A stretch of DNA of 64,000 nucleotides from CAJPQU01 sp052170475 (GTDB lineage: Bacteria > Bacillota > Negativicutes > Selenomonadales > Selenomonadaceae). The notes beneath the pieces were generated by a model. The model was not told where the DNA came from. It did no database searches and saw only the letters and a list, made by a program, of their open reading frames with translations. The stretch spans positions 115,742 to 179,741 of the forward strand of contig JBQNAL010000003.1 in the NCBI GenBank assembly GCA_052170475.1, given 5' to 3'. Of the stretch, positions 25,112-32,671 are shown in pieces. Within the stretch, counting starts at the first letter, position 1. Each line of letters opens with the position of its first letter. Made by a program: the position numbers and the translations under genes.

Positions 25112-26251
25112 ATGAAAAAACCATACGCGCTCCTGTGCCTCGCCCTCCTGCTCCTCTTCTGCCTCACCGGCTGCAAAAAGGAGGAGGCGACACCGGAAAA
25201 GAACGCGCAAGAGACCGTGACGGTGACCGACGCCGCCGGGCGACGCGTGACGCTAAAGCAGCCCGTCCGAAGCTACGCGATCAGCACCTTTGATTTGATC
25301 GACTTCATCGTCCCCCTGAAAGGGGAAGAAGCCTTCGCCATGCTGAAGGGCGTCGGAGATTCCGGCGGCAAAAAAAGCTACGACAAAGTATATGAACCGC
25401 GCTTTCCCCAGTATAAAAGCCAATGGAAGATCATCTCTCCGCACAACGCGCCCTTCGACGTGGAAGCGATTTTGACCGCCAAGCCGGACGTCTTGATCGT
25501 GAACTCCGCCATGCAGGGACATATGCACGCCTTGGACATCGAGCCGCGCCTGACGGAAGCCGGCATCGCGCTTCTTTTGATCGACGTGCCGGGCGACACG
25601 ACCCATGCGGCGCAGGATCTCTACCGTTTACTGGGAGAAGTCTTCGGCGAAAAAGAAAAGGCGCACGAGGTCGCCGCCTTTTTGGATAAGCAATTCGCCG
25701 ATTTAGAAGCGGGACTCGCGAGGGTCAATACAGCGAAGCCCTTAGTCTACTACGAAAAATCCGGCTCGGCGGAAATCTTCGGGCCATCGAGCCGCAGCAA
25801 CGTGTCCGGCTGGGGAACGCTCGTCGCCCGCGCCGGCGGCGAGAATTTAGCTGACCGCGCCGGAGCGGGCAGGCCGGTGAACGGGCCGCCCGGCTCGGTG
25901 AGCTTAGATCCCGAATATGTACTGACCTCCGACCCAGACTTCATCCTCATCAGCGGCACATCGCCCATGGGGCTTTGCGCCCCGCCGGAGGAAACCATCA
26001 AGGATCGGTTCAGCATCGTAAAGCGCCCCGGCTGGGATCGCCTGAAAGCCGTCAGAAACAAGAACGTCTACGAATATCAGCATGAACTCTCCCGCACCTG
26101 CTGCGTCTTCTATCCCACCTTGAGTTTCGCCAAGCTCTTTCACCCGGAAGCGTTTGCCGACATCGATCCCGAGGCGCGTCTCGCCGAATTTTACGATCGC
26201 TTCATGATCGTCAAAAGCAGCGACGGCCTCTGGAAGATGAGGCTCCCATGA
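25112..26251 (+). CDS. ABC transporter substrate-binding lipoprotein (FecB/BtuF type)
   Basis: The 379-residue binding protein delivers an iron complex or corrinoid to the permease. The signal sequence ends in a lipobox with Cys21 (LTGCKKEE), so it is a lipoprotein. The fold is the class III binding-protein type: VTVTDAAGRRVTLKQPVRSYAIST near the N terminus, PDVLIVNSAMQGHM, a long linker helix (KAHEVAAFLDKQFADLEAGLARV) and a C-terminal lobe. AAAGGAG precedes the ATG at 25112. It overlaps the permease start by four bases (ATGA). Confidence 0.9.
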   Translation: MKKPYALLCLALLLLFCLTGCKKEEATPEKNAQETVTVTDAAGRRVTLKQPVRSYAISTFDLIDFIVPLKGEEAFAMLKGVGDSGGKKSYDKVYEPRFPQYKSQWKIISPHNAPFDVEAILTAKPDVLIVNSAMQGHMHALDIEPRLTEAGIALLLIDVPGDTTHAAQDLYRLLGEVFGEKEKAHEVAAFLDKQFADLEAGLARVNTAKPLVYYEKSGSAEIFGPSSRSNVSGWGTLVARAGGENLADRAGAGRPVNGPPGSVSLDPEYVLTSDPDFILISGTSPMGLCAPPEETIKDRFSIVKRPGWDRLKAVRNKNVYEYQHELSRTCCVFYPTLSFAKLFHPEAFADIDPEARLAEFYDRFMIVKSSDGLWKMRLP

Positions 26252-27348
26252 GGGGAGAAACCACGCGAAAGCATCAAGCGGCGGATCTTTCCTCCGCGCC
26301 GCCCACGCTCGCCGCCGACGGGCAAAAGGTCTACCAAGCCATCACGCAAAAGAAAGTCCTCGTCGTCCTCCTGCTCCTCTTGGGGACGGCGGCGGGCTTC
26401 GTGCTCAATCTCATCGCCGGTTCCTCGGACATCGGCCTTCGGGAAGCCGCCGTCGTCCTCACCGGCGGCAGCGTCGATCCTACCACCGACACTGTGATCC
26501 GCAGCATCCGCCTTCCCATGGCGGTGATGGCCGTCTTAGCGGGCGTCGCCTTCGCCGTCGGCGGCTGTGAGATGCAGACGATCTTGGGCAATCCCATGGC
26601 CAGCCCCTATACGTTAGGCATATCGGCGGCGGCGGCATTCGGCGCGGCGGCCGGTATCGTCCTGCAAGTGAACATCGATCTCTTGCCGCCCAACCTCGTC
26701 GTCACGGCGAACGCCTTCGGCTTCTCCCTCGTGGCAGCCTTTCTCATCTACCGCTTCGCGGCGTGGCGAGCGAGCAGCCGAAACACCATCATCCTCTTCG
26801 GCATCGCGCTGAATTTCATCTTCAATTCCCTGACCATGTTCCTCCAGTACATCGCCGACGAAAATAAGCTCCAAAGCCTCGTCTTCTGGACGTTCGGCAG
26901 TCTGGCGAAAGCCTCATGGGACAAGGCGCTCCTCCTCTTCGCCATCACCCTTTTGACCCTCGTCTTCCTCTACCGCCGCGCGTGGCAGCTCACCGCCCTC
27001 GTCCTGCAAGACGCCCGCGCGCTGAGCCTCGGGGTAAACGTCCCACGGCTGCGGCGGCAAGTCGTCATCCTCATTTCCCTCCTCACGGCCACCACCGTCT
27101 CCTTTGTCGGCACCATCGGCTTTTTGGGGCTGGCCGCCCCCCACTTGGCGCGGGGCTTAGTCGGCGAGGATCACCGCTATCTGCTCCCCGCCTCGGCGCT
27201 CTTCGGCGCCTTTCTCCTCTCGATGGCCTCCCTCCTCTCCAAGGTGCTGATTCCCGGCACCCTGCTGCCCATCGGGCTCATCACATCCCTCTTGGGCATC
27301 CCCTTCTTTATGCTCCTCATCTTTACCGCCGGGAGGCGATATACATGA
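26248..27348 (+). CDS. FecCD-family ABC transporter permease
   Basis: The 366-residue permease of the BtuC/FhuB/FecD family has about ten membrane helices. Typical segments are RLPMAVMAVLAGVAFAVGGCEMQTI and GNPMASPYTLGISAAAAFGAA, and later the coupling region FVGTIGFLGLAAPHLARGLVGEDHRYLLPASALFGA that contacts the ATPase. It starts inside the stop of the binding-protein gene and ends inside the start of the ATPase gene, four bases overlap each side, so the three are co-translated. An N-terminal cytoplasmic tail of about 35 residues is longer than usual. Confidence 0.95.
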   Translation: MRGETTRKHQAADLSSAPPTLAADGQKVYQAITQKKVLVVLLLLLGTAAGFVLNLIAGSSDIGLREAAVVLTGGSVDPTTDTVIRSIRLPMAVMAVLAGVAFAVGGCEMQTILGNPMASPYTLGISAAAAFGAAAGIVLQVNIDLLPPNLVVTANAFGFSLVAAFLIYRFAAWRASSRNTIILFGIALNFIFNSLTMFLQYIADENKLQSLVFWTFGSLAKASWDKALLLFAITLLTLVFLYRRAWQLTALVLQDARALSLGVNVPRLRRQVVILISLLTATTVSFVGTIGFLGLAAPHLARGLVGEDHRYLLPASALFGAFLLSMASLLSKVLIPGTLLPIGLITSLLGIPFFMLLIFTAGRRYT

Positions 27349-28157
27349 TCCAAGTCAAAGACATGGCCTTCGGCTATGCGAAAGACCGCATGATATTTTC
27401 GGGGCTTTCCCTCACCTTTCGTGAGAAATTCAATGCCATCATCGGCCCAAACGCCTCCGGCAAATCCACCTTCTTAAAGTGTCTCTTCGGCCTTCTCCCC
27501 GCCTCGGGCAAGATCTTCTACGAGGGCAGGGACGTCAGGGCGATGAGCCACGAAGAAAAAATGGCGCGCATCGCGTACCTGCCGCAGGAAGAGACGAAAG
27601 CCGCCGGGTTCACGGTCTTTGAGGCGGTTCTTTTGGGGCGGCTGCCCCGTCTGCACTGGAAAGTGACGGAGGAAGACACAGCCGCCGTCATGGACGTCCT
27701 CTCCCTCCTCCACTTGGAAAAGCTTGCCTTCCTCCCCTTTGCGCGTCTCTCCGGCGGCCAGCAAAAGCTCGTCTCCATCGCCCAAACCTTGGTGCGAAAG
27801 CCGCAGCTCGTCCTCATGGACGAACCGACGAACAGCCTCGATCTTCAAAAGCAGCTGGAGCTTTGCGAAACGGTGCGCACCATCAGCCAAACGCATGACA
27901 TCACCTTCATCTTAGTGCTGCACGATCTGGGATTGGCCGCCCGCTTTGCCGATGAAGCCTTCGTCTTTGCCCCCGGGGGCGGACTGTACGCCCACGGCAA
28001 GCCGACCGCCGTCATTCACGCCGCGATGCTGCGGGAAGTCTACGGCGTAGACGCACAGATCCTGCAAGACGAAGCGGGCATCCCCATCGTCGCCGCCCGC
28101 GCCTCCCTGCGCACCGTCGGTGCTGCACCTCTCCCACAAGAGAGGAAAATATGCTAA
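27345..28157 (+). CDS. FecE-family ABC transporter ATP-binding protein
   Basis: The 270-residue ATPase powers the FecCD-type permease. Walker A is GPNASGKST (34-42), the signature LSGGQ is at 135-139, Walker B with catalytic Glu is LVLMDE (155-160), and the switch His is in LVLHDLG. GGGAGG lies eight bases before the ATG at 27345. The reading frame is open far upstream in an overlapping frame of the permease, but the family start is clear. Confidence 0.95.
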   Translation: MIQVKDMAFGYAKDRMIFSGLSLTFREKFNAIIGPNASGKSTFLKCLFGLLPASGKIFYEGRDVRAMSHEEKMARIAYLPQEETKAAGFTVFEAVLLGRLPRLHWKVTEEDTAAVMDVLSLLHLEKLAFLPFARLSGGQQKLVSIAQTLVRKPQLVLMDEPTNSLDLQKQLELCETVRTISQTHDITFILVLHDLGLAARFADEAFVFAPGGGLYAHGKPTAVIHAAMLREVYGVDAQILQDEAGIPIVAARASLRTVGAAPLPQERKIC

Positions 28158-28200
28158 ACTATATCGCGTACGCATAAATAAAGAAGAAGGGAGCGTACCG

Positions 28201-28971
28201 ATGCCCCGTCCGAAAAAACAGCGCCGCGTCTGCTTTCTGCCCCAGTATACGGAATTTCGCGCCGAAAAGGGCAGCAACGCGGTGCGCGTCACCATGACCG
28301 TCGAAGAATACGAAGCGATCCGCCTCATCGACTACCTCGGCTTCACACAGGAAATGTGCGCCGCCAAAATGAACATCTCCCGCGGCAGCGTCCAGCAACT
28401 CTATTTCGACGCCCGCCGCAAGATGGCGCAATGCTTGGTGGACGGCCTGCCGCTCTCCATCGCGGGGGGAGACTACGACCTCTGCCGCGGGCTGCTCCGC
28501 TGCGAGATGGACACCCTCGGCGATACGCCCGGAAGCCCCGCCTCCATCGGGGAAGAAGCCCGCATCCTCATCCCCGAACCCTCGGCGAAAACCCCCGAGC
28601 AAGACTTCGCACAGGCGATGGCCTTTCTATGCTACGAGACGCGGGGAGAAACGATCAGCGCCACGCGCCGCCTCCGTCTCGACGCCAAGAACATCACGGA
28701 GCTCCTCCGCGCCCTCCGCGAAGAAAAGATCAACGTCGTCTTCTCCTTTCGCATGGGGGCGGGGTACCGCAACGCCCTCAAGGAAGCGGGGCTGCTCGTC
28801 TTTTTAGGTCTATCGGGGAGACCCGACGACTTAGTGGAAAACTTCTTAAAAAACCGCTTGGCCTGCCACTCCATCGTCAACTGCCGCCACCGCTCCACCG
28901 ACGAGCGGGACGCCAAAGCGCACGCCCCCTGCGCCCGCTTCGGCGGCTGCTGCCTCCTCAAGCACAGATAA
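28201..28971 (+). CDS. DUF134 DNA-binding protein with degenerate NifX-like C-terminal domain
   Basis: The 256-residue protein starts MPRPKKQRRVCFLPQYTEF, the DUF134 opening, and has a sigma-factor-like helix-turn-helix (VTMTVEEYEAIRLIDYLGFTQEMCAAKMNISRGSVQQL, about 33-70). The C-terminal part (about 145-225) resembles the dinitrogenase iron-molybdenum cofactor (NifX/NifB) fold: INVVFSFRMGAGYRNALKEAGLLVF. The tail has several Cys (CHS, CRH, CAR, GGCCLL) that could bind metal. A GGGAG stands before the ATG. It closes the metal-uptake operon 43 bases after the ATPase gene, so a metal-responsive regulator is plausible (inference). Confidence 0.8.
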   Translation: MPRPKKQRRVCFLPQYTEFRAEKGSNAVRVTMTVEEYEAIRLIDYLGFTQEMCAAKMNISRGSVQQLYFDARRKMAQCLVDGLPLSIAGGDYDLCRGLLRCEMDTLGDTPGSPASIGEEARILIPEPSAKTPEQDFAQAMAFLCYETRGETISATRRLRLDAKNITELLRALREEKINVVFSFRMGAGYRNALKEAGLLVFLGLSGRPDDLVENFLKNRLACHSIVNCRHRSTDERDAKAHAPCARFGGCCLLKHR

Positions 28972-29020
28972 CAAGGACTGCCCTATGAGCCACCTTCGGC
29001 TCATAGGGCAGTCCTTGTTA
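28971..29020 (+). repeat. 22-bp perfect inverted repeat after the DUF134 gene
   Basis: Two exact 22-base arms (28971-28992 and 28999-29020) flank a 6-base loop; the left arm overlaps the end of the DUF134 stop codon. No T-run follows on either strand. It may still act as an end of transcript, an RNase III-type site or a relic of a mobile end. The region 29021-29249 holds no supported gene. Confidence 0.8.
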
Positions 29021-29249
29021 TACGTCCGTTACCAAAAAGCCACGGCTGTCTCATCTAAAAAATGCGTCCGTTCCTTCTCCTCTCCTATCCCTCTGCCGTC
29101 CGCCGCTATGACCACAGGGGCAGACAGCGATCCACCCCTCTCTTTCGTCTTGGCACACCCCCAGCAGACGAAAGGCTGCCTCGCGCTCTTCCTGCGTGAG
29201 ACAGCCCCGACTCTTGGCGCGATGATCCTATCTTCGATGGAGCTGCCCA

Positions 29250-30584
29250 TCAGCCGCGAAGCGCCAAATTCGCCACAAAAGCGGCGGCCACGAGCCACAT
29301 GATGGGGCGAATCTCGCGCGCTTTCCCCGTCAAGGTCTTCAAGACGGCGTAGCTGACGAAGCCAAAGGCAAATCCATTCGCAATGCTCGAGGTCAGCGGC
29401 ATCATGATGATGGTCAAAAAAGCCGGCAGGCCGTCGCTGAACTCATCGAACTTCACATTCACCACTTCCGACATCATGAGCGCCCCAACCAAGATGAGAG
29501 ACGGCGCCGTGGCGAAGGACGGCACGAGCCCGATGAGCGGGGCGAAGACGAGCGCCACCAAGAAGAGTCCCGCCACCGTCACCGCCGTGAGGCCAGTGCG
29601 TCCCCCCTCAGCGATGCCCGAGGCGCTCTCGATGTAGGAGGTGACCGTCGAGGTGCCGAAGACCGCGCTCACCATCGTGCCGACCGCATCCGTCGTCAGG
29701 GCGCGGTCAAGGTTTTCAATCTCCCCGTCGGGCTTTACCATCTTCGCTTTCGTCGTGAGGCCAATGAGGGTGCCCATATTGTCAAAAAGCTCCACCACGG
29801 TAAACGTAAAAATGATGGAAAAAATGCCAAACTGCCAAGCCCCCATCAGATCGAGCTGCCCCAAGGTCGCTCCCATGGAGGGCAGCGAGAGGCTCATGAC
29901 GTCCCCCAGCCCATGGGGAACCGGCGAAAGCCCGAGGAACATCCCGAGGAGCGTCACCACCAAGATCCCGATGAGGATGGCGCCCGTCACGCCCCGTGCC
30001 ATCAAGGCGCCCGTCAGAAGCAGACCGAAGAGGGCGAGCAGCGTCGTGGGATTCATCACATGCCCCAACGTGACGTAGGTCGCCTTGTCGGCGATGATGA
30101 TCCCCGTGCCCCGCAGCCCGATGAACGCGATGAACATGCCGATGCCCACCCCGATCGCGCGCTTCAGATTTTCCGGCACCGCGCGGATGATGGCCTGACG
30201 AAGCCCGCCCAGCGTCATCAAAAGGAAAAAGATGCCGGAAAAAAAGACCGCCCCCAAGGCGACCTGCCAAGGAAGATGCAGCGTCCCCACCACATAATAG
30301 GTAAAGAACGCATTGAGACCCATGCCCGGCGCCAAGGCCACCGGATAATTGGCAAAGACCCCCATCATGGTCGTCGTCAAGGCCGCTACCCAAATCGTAG
30401 AAGCGATGGCCGCTTCCTTGGGAATCCCCGCATCCGCCAAAATATTCGGATTCACGAACAAGATGTACGCCACCGAAATGAACGTCGTAAGGCCGGCGAG
30501 CATTTCCGTCCGTACCGTCGTCCCCTTTTCTGTCAACCGAAAAACACGCTCACAAAAGCCTTTAGGCGCTGCCGCCGTGTTCAT
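29250..30584 (-). CDS. NCS2/AzgA family purine permease
   Basis: This is a nucleobase importer of 444 residues with about twelve membrane helices, belonging to the AzgA-like (adenine/guanine/hypoxanthine) branch. Diagnostic stretches are MLAGLTTFISVAYILFVNPNIL, ALAPGMGLNAFFTY, FVVELFDNMGTLIGL-type sequence and the GTSTVTSYIESASGIAEGGRTG motif. The ATG at 30584 has GGGGGG seven bases upstream; it overlaps the end of the upstream DUF2156 gene by four bases, so the two share a transcript. No purine riboswitch was seen upstream of the pair. Confidence 0.93.
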   Translation of the reverse strand: MNTAAAPKGFCERVFRLTEKGTTVRTEMLAGLTTFISVAYILFVNPNILADAGIPKEAAIASTIWVAALTTTMMGVFANYPVALAPGMGLNAFFTYYVVGTLHLPWQVALGAVFFSGIFFLLMTLGGLRQAIIRAVPENLKRAIGVGIGMFIAFIGLRGTGIIIADKATYVTLGHVMNPTTLLALFGLLLTGALMARGVTGAILIGILVVTLLGMFLGLSPVPHGLGDVMSLSLPSMGATLGQLDLMGAWQFGIFSIIFTFTVVELFDNMGTLIGLTTKAKMVKPDGEIENLDRALTTDAVGTMVSAVFGTSTVTSYIESASGIAEGGRTGLTAVTVAGLFLVALVFAPLIGLVPSFATAPSLILVGALMMSEVVNVKFDEFSDGLPAFLTIIMMPLTSSIANGFAFGFVSYAVLKTLTGKAREIRPIMWLVAAAFVANLALRG

Positions 30585-31498
30585 GCTTCGTCCCCCCAAG
30601 CCGCCCGTGTCCGAACGGTAAACTTTTCAATCATCCGCACCGGCCGATAAGATTCCTTCGCCTTGCGCAGACCGTCCAATCCCATGTCCTCTTGGCGATT
30701 GACATAGACCGTATCCGCCCACTCGTGTTCCAAAAACGCCTGATTGATGGCCGCGTAAGCGCCGCCCACATCGGGCGCACTCTTTTCCACATGGATGACG
30801 ACCGTATCCCGATTCAGCATCTCCCCGAAGGTAAAGGCCACGATCCGCCGCCCCAAGGCGATGGCGCCGCCCTTTAACCCGAAATCCTGAAAGTGGTTCA
30901 AGATCTCGATGATGGCCGCCCGCTCCGTAGGAAGATACGGGTCGTCCGGCGTCTCACTGAGGAGCGCTTTGTACCACGCGTTGAGATTCAGCTTACATTC
31001 CGGAACGATGTCCGGCGTGATGGGGACATACTGCGCTTCGGGGAAGTTGCGCCGAAAACTGTTGAGATGGTTCTTCTTCGCATGATAGCGGCGACCCGAA
31101 AGGCGAATGAGATCTTCCGTCCGATAGAGGTAATCCGCTTCGTCCCGCAGCGCTCTCGCCTCTAAGTCCGCCCCCGGCAGCGCTTCATAAATTTCGGCCA
31201 TGGATTTTTCCACATTGTAGGCCAAAAAGGGGACGCCCTGCGCCTTCATCCACGCCACCTGCTTTTCTGCCGCCGCCGTCATCTTATCGTCCGCGCCAAA
31301 CGGCTGAAGCATCATGGGAAGCCCCTGCCATGTCGTCCGCAAGAACAGCACGTCATCCTCAATCGCCCACTGGAAATCAAACAATTCCCGCCACATGTAG
31401 CAGGTCGTAAAATTAAAATGCGAGTTCTCATAATAACGCGCTCGAAAAAAAGGATCGAGCGTCGCCTTATCCTCTTTTTGCAATTTCCGAAACTCTAT
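30581..31498 (-). CDS. DUF2156 family protein, apparent AUA start
   Basis: The protein of about 305 residues matches the DUF2156 group, related to the C-terminal GNAT-like domain of phosphatidylglycerol lysyltransferases; standalone members are uncharacterised. Family-like features are DPFFRARYYENSHFNFTTCYMW near the N terminus, RYHAKKNHLNSFRRNFPEA in the middle and VYVNRQEDMGLDGLRKAKESYRPVRM near the end. The frame has no ATG or GTG at its 5' end. An ATA at 31498 has AGGAG ten bases upstream and restores the usual family opening (x-E-F-R); a TTG at 31483 has no ribosome-binding site. Promoter at 31567-31595. Confidence 0.75.
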   Translation of the reverse strand: MEFRKLQKEDKATLDPFFRARYYENSHFNFTTCYMWRELFDFQWAIEDDVLFLRTTWQGLPMMLQPFGADDKMTAAAEKQVAWMKAQGVPFLAYNVEKSMAEIYEALPGADLEARALRDEADYLYRTEDLIRLSGRRYHAKKNHLNSFRRNFPEAQYVPITPDIVPECKLNLNAWYKALLSETPDDPYLPTERAAIIEILNHFQDFGLKGGAIALGRRIVAFTFGEMLNRDTVVIHVEKSAPDVGGAYAAINQAFLEHEWADTVYVNRQEDMGLDGLRKAKESYRPVRMIEKFTVRTRAAWGDEA

Positions 31499-31566
31499 GA
31501 CCCCTCAACTCCTTACGTCAGTCTGCTTCCAAAGAAGCCCGTCAACCCGTCATGCTGAATACCTTC

Positions 31567-31595
31567 ATTATAGCAACCCCGTCAAGCATAGACAA
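31567..31595 (-). promoter_or_regulatory. Promoter of the DUF2156-purine permease pair
   Basis: On the minus strand TTGTCT (31595-31590) and a perfect TATAAT (31572-31567) are 17 bases apart, giving a leader of about 60 bases to the proposed AUA start. Confidence 0.7.
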
Positions 31596-31614
31596 GCGCC
31601 ATCCTATTCCTTGT

Positions 31615-31652
31615 TTCCTTAAATGCGCCTTAATTCCTTAAATGCGCCTTAA
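31615..31652. repeat. 19-bp tandem duplication
   Basis: TTCCTTAAATGCGCCTTAA occurs twice in direct succession (31615-31633 and 31634-31652) with no mismatch, in non-coding DNA. Confidence 0.9.
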
Positions 31653-31797
31653 TCCATCCGTCAGGCGTTTTTCATAAAGTCTTGGTACAGTATGAGCAAG
31701 GTAAGAAGACACCTATCTTTTCATTCTCTATCTCCCTTAGACCCGAGCCGCCCTCTCCTAAACGCGGTTCGGGTCTCCTCATGTACAAAAACCGCAC

Positions 31798-31866
31798 AAA
31801 AAAGACATCTGCTTCTTTTCGCCCGGGTCACGCACCCGGAAACGATCGGAAGGGATGTCTTTTTTC
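31798..31866 (-). terminator. Terminator of glpK-glpF
   Basis: AAAAAAGACATC and GATGTCTTTTTT form a long stem around an internal hairpin (CCCGGGT/ACCCGG). The T-run follows on the minus strand, 12 bases beyond the glpF stop. Confidence 0.75.
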
Positions 31867-31877
31867 GTTCCTTTTCC

Positions 31878-32603
31878 TTACACCAGCCCCAAGGCGTGCG
31901 CGACGACGTACGCGAGTGCGCCGCCGCAAAGGGGCGCGACGACGGGAACCCATGCGTAGCCCCAGTCAGAATCCGCCTTCTTCGGAATCGGCAGCACCGC
32001 ATGGGCGAGCCGAGGCCCCAAGTCGCGCGACGCGCTCATCGCGTAGCCGGTGGGGCCGCCCAAGGAAAGCCCTAACGCCCAGATCAGCATGGCTACGAAA
32101 TACGGCCCCAAGCCGGGGGGAATTGGGCCATTTGGCTTCGCGAAGATCATCCAAATGACGAACATCAGGAAAAACGTCGCGATCATCTCCGTCAAGAAAG
32201 CCGCCGGAATGTTGCGCACCACGGGCGCCGTGCAGAACACGCCCCGCTTCGTAGCCCCGTCCGCCGTCTCCTTCCATTGCGGAAGATACGCCAAGTACAC
32301 CACGACCGCGCCGGTAAAGCCTCCCGCAATCTGCACCGCCGCCGTCGCCAAAAACTGTGGAAACGTATAGATCCCCGCTAACGTCTTCGCCAACGTGACG
32401 GAAGGATTGATGTCCGCTTGCGGCGCGCCCAGCGCCGAAGCCGTAAACACGCCAAGGAGCACGGCAAACGCCCATCCCGCCGTGATGCAGATCCAACCGC
32501 CGCCATGCCCGCAGGTCTTCTGGAGTGCCATATTCGCGCAGACGCCGCAGCCAAACGTGATCAAAACGACCATGCCCATGAACTCGCCAAACAAATTTTC
32601 CAT
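31878..32603 (-). CDS. glpF: Aquaglyceroporin (glycerol facilitator) with altered NPA motifs
   Basis: The 241-residue six-helix channel lets glycerol diffuse into the cell. The two pore half-helices normally carry Asn-Pro-Ala. Here the first is Asn-Pro-Ser (residues 66-68, ADINPSVTL) and the second is Ser-Ala-Ser (190-192, GYAMSASRDLGPR). The rest of the second motif (RDLGPR) is conserved and includes the selectivity-filter Arg. glpK lies immediately upstream on the same strand, which supports glycerol as a substrate. Confidence 0.88.
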   Translation of the reverse strand: MENLFGEFMGMVVLITFGCGVCANMALQKTCGHGGGWICITAGWAFAVLLGVFTASALGAPQADINPSVTLAKTLAGIYTFPQFLATAAVQIAGGFTGAVVVYLAYLPQWKETADGATKRGVFCTAPVVRNIPAAFLTEMIATFFLMFVIWMIFAKPNGPIPPGLGPYFVAMLIWALGLSLGGPTGYAMSASRDLGPRLAHAVLPIPKKADSDWGYAWVPVVAPLCGGALAYVVAHALGLV

Positions 32604-32671
32604 GCTTCGCCCCTCTTTACGCTAAAATGACAGCACGGCTGTCGCCGTCCCGCGTCAGCCGAAAGCCGCCG

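Larger units (their letters stand above)
31499..31877. other. Intergenic region between DUF2156 and glpF
   Basis: This 379-base gap holds the DUF2156 promoter (31567-31595), a 19-bp tandem duplication (31615-31652), an imperfect 12-bp hairpin (31739-31776) without a T-run, and the glpF terminator (31798-31866). No coding sequence is supported. Confidence 0.7.

Noticed and set aside
26916..27344. N-terminal extension of the ABC ATPase frame
   Set aside because: It overlaps the permease in another frame and is Pro/His/Arg-rich; the ATPase family starts at 27345, behind a good Shine-Dalgarno.
29029..29298. An 89-codon minus-strand ORF after the purine permease
   Set aside because: It overlaps the 3' end of the permease gene in another frame, lacks a ribosome-binding site and matches nothing I know.
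31682..32158. A 158-codon plus-strand frame opposite glpF
   Set aside because: It crosses the glpF terminator and then runs antisense to glpF; composition is low-complexity Arg/Pro/Ser.
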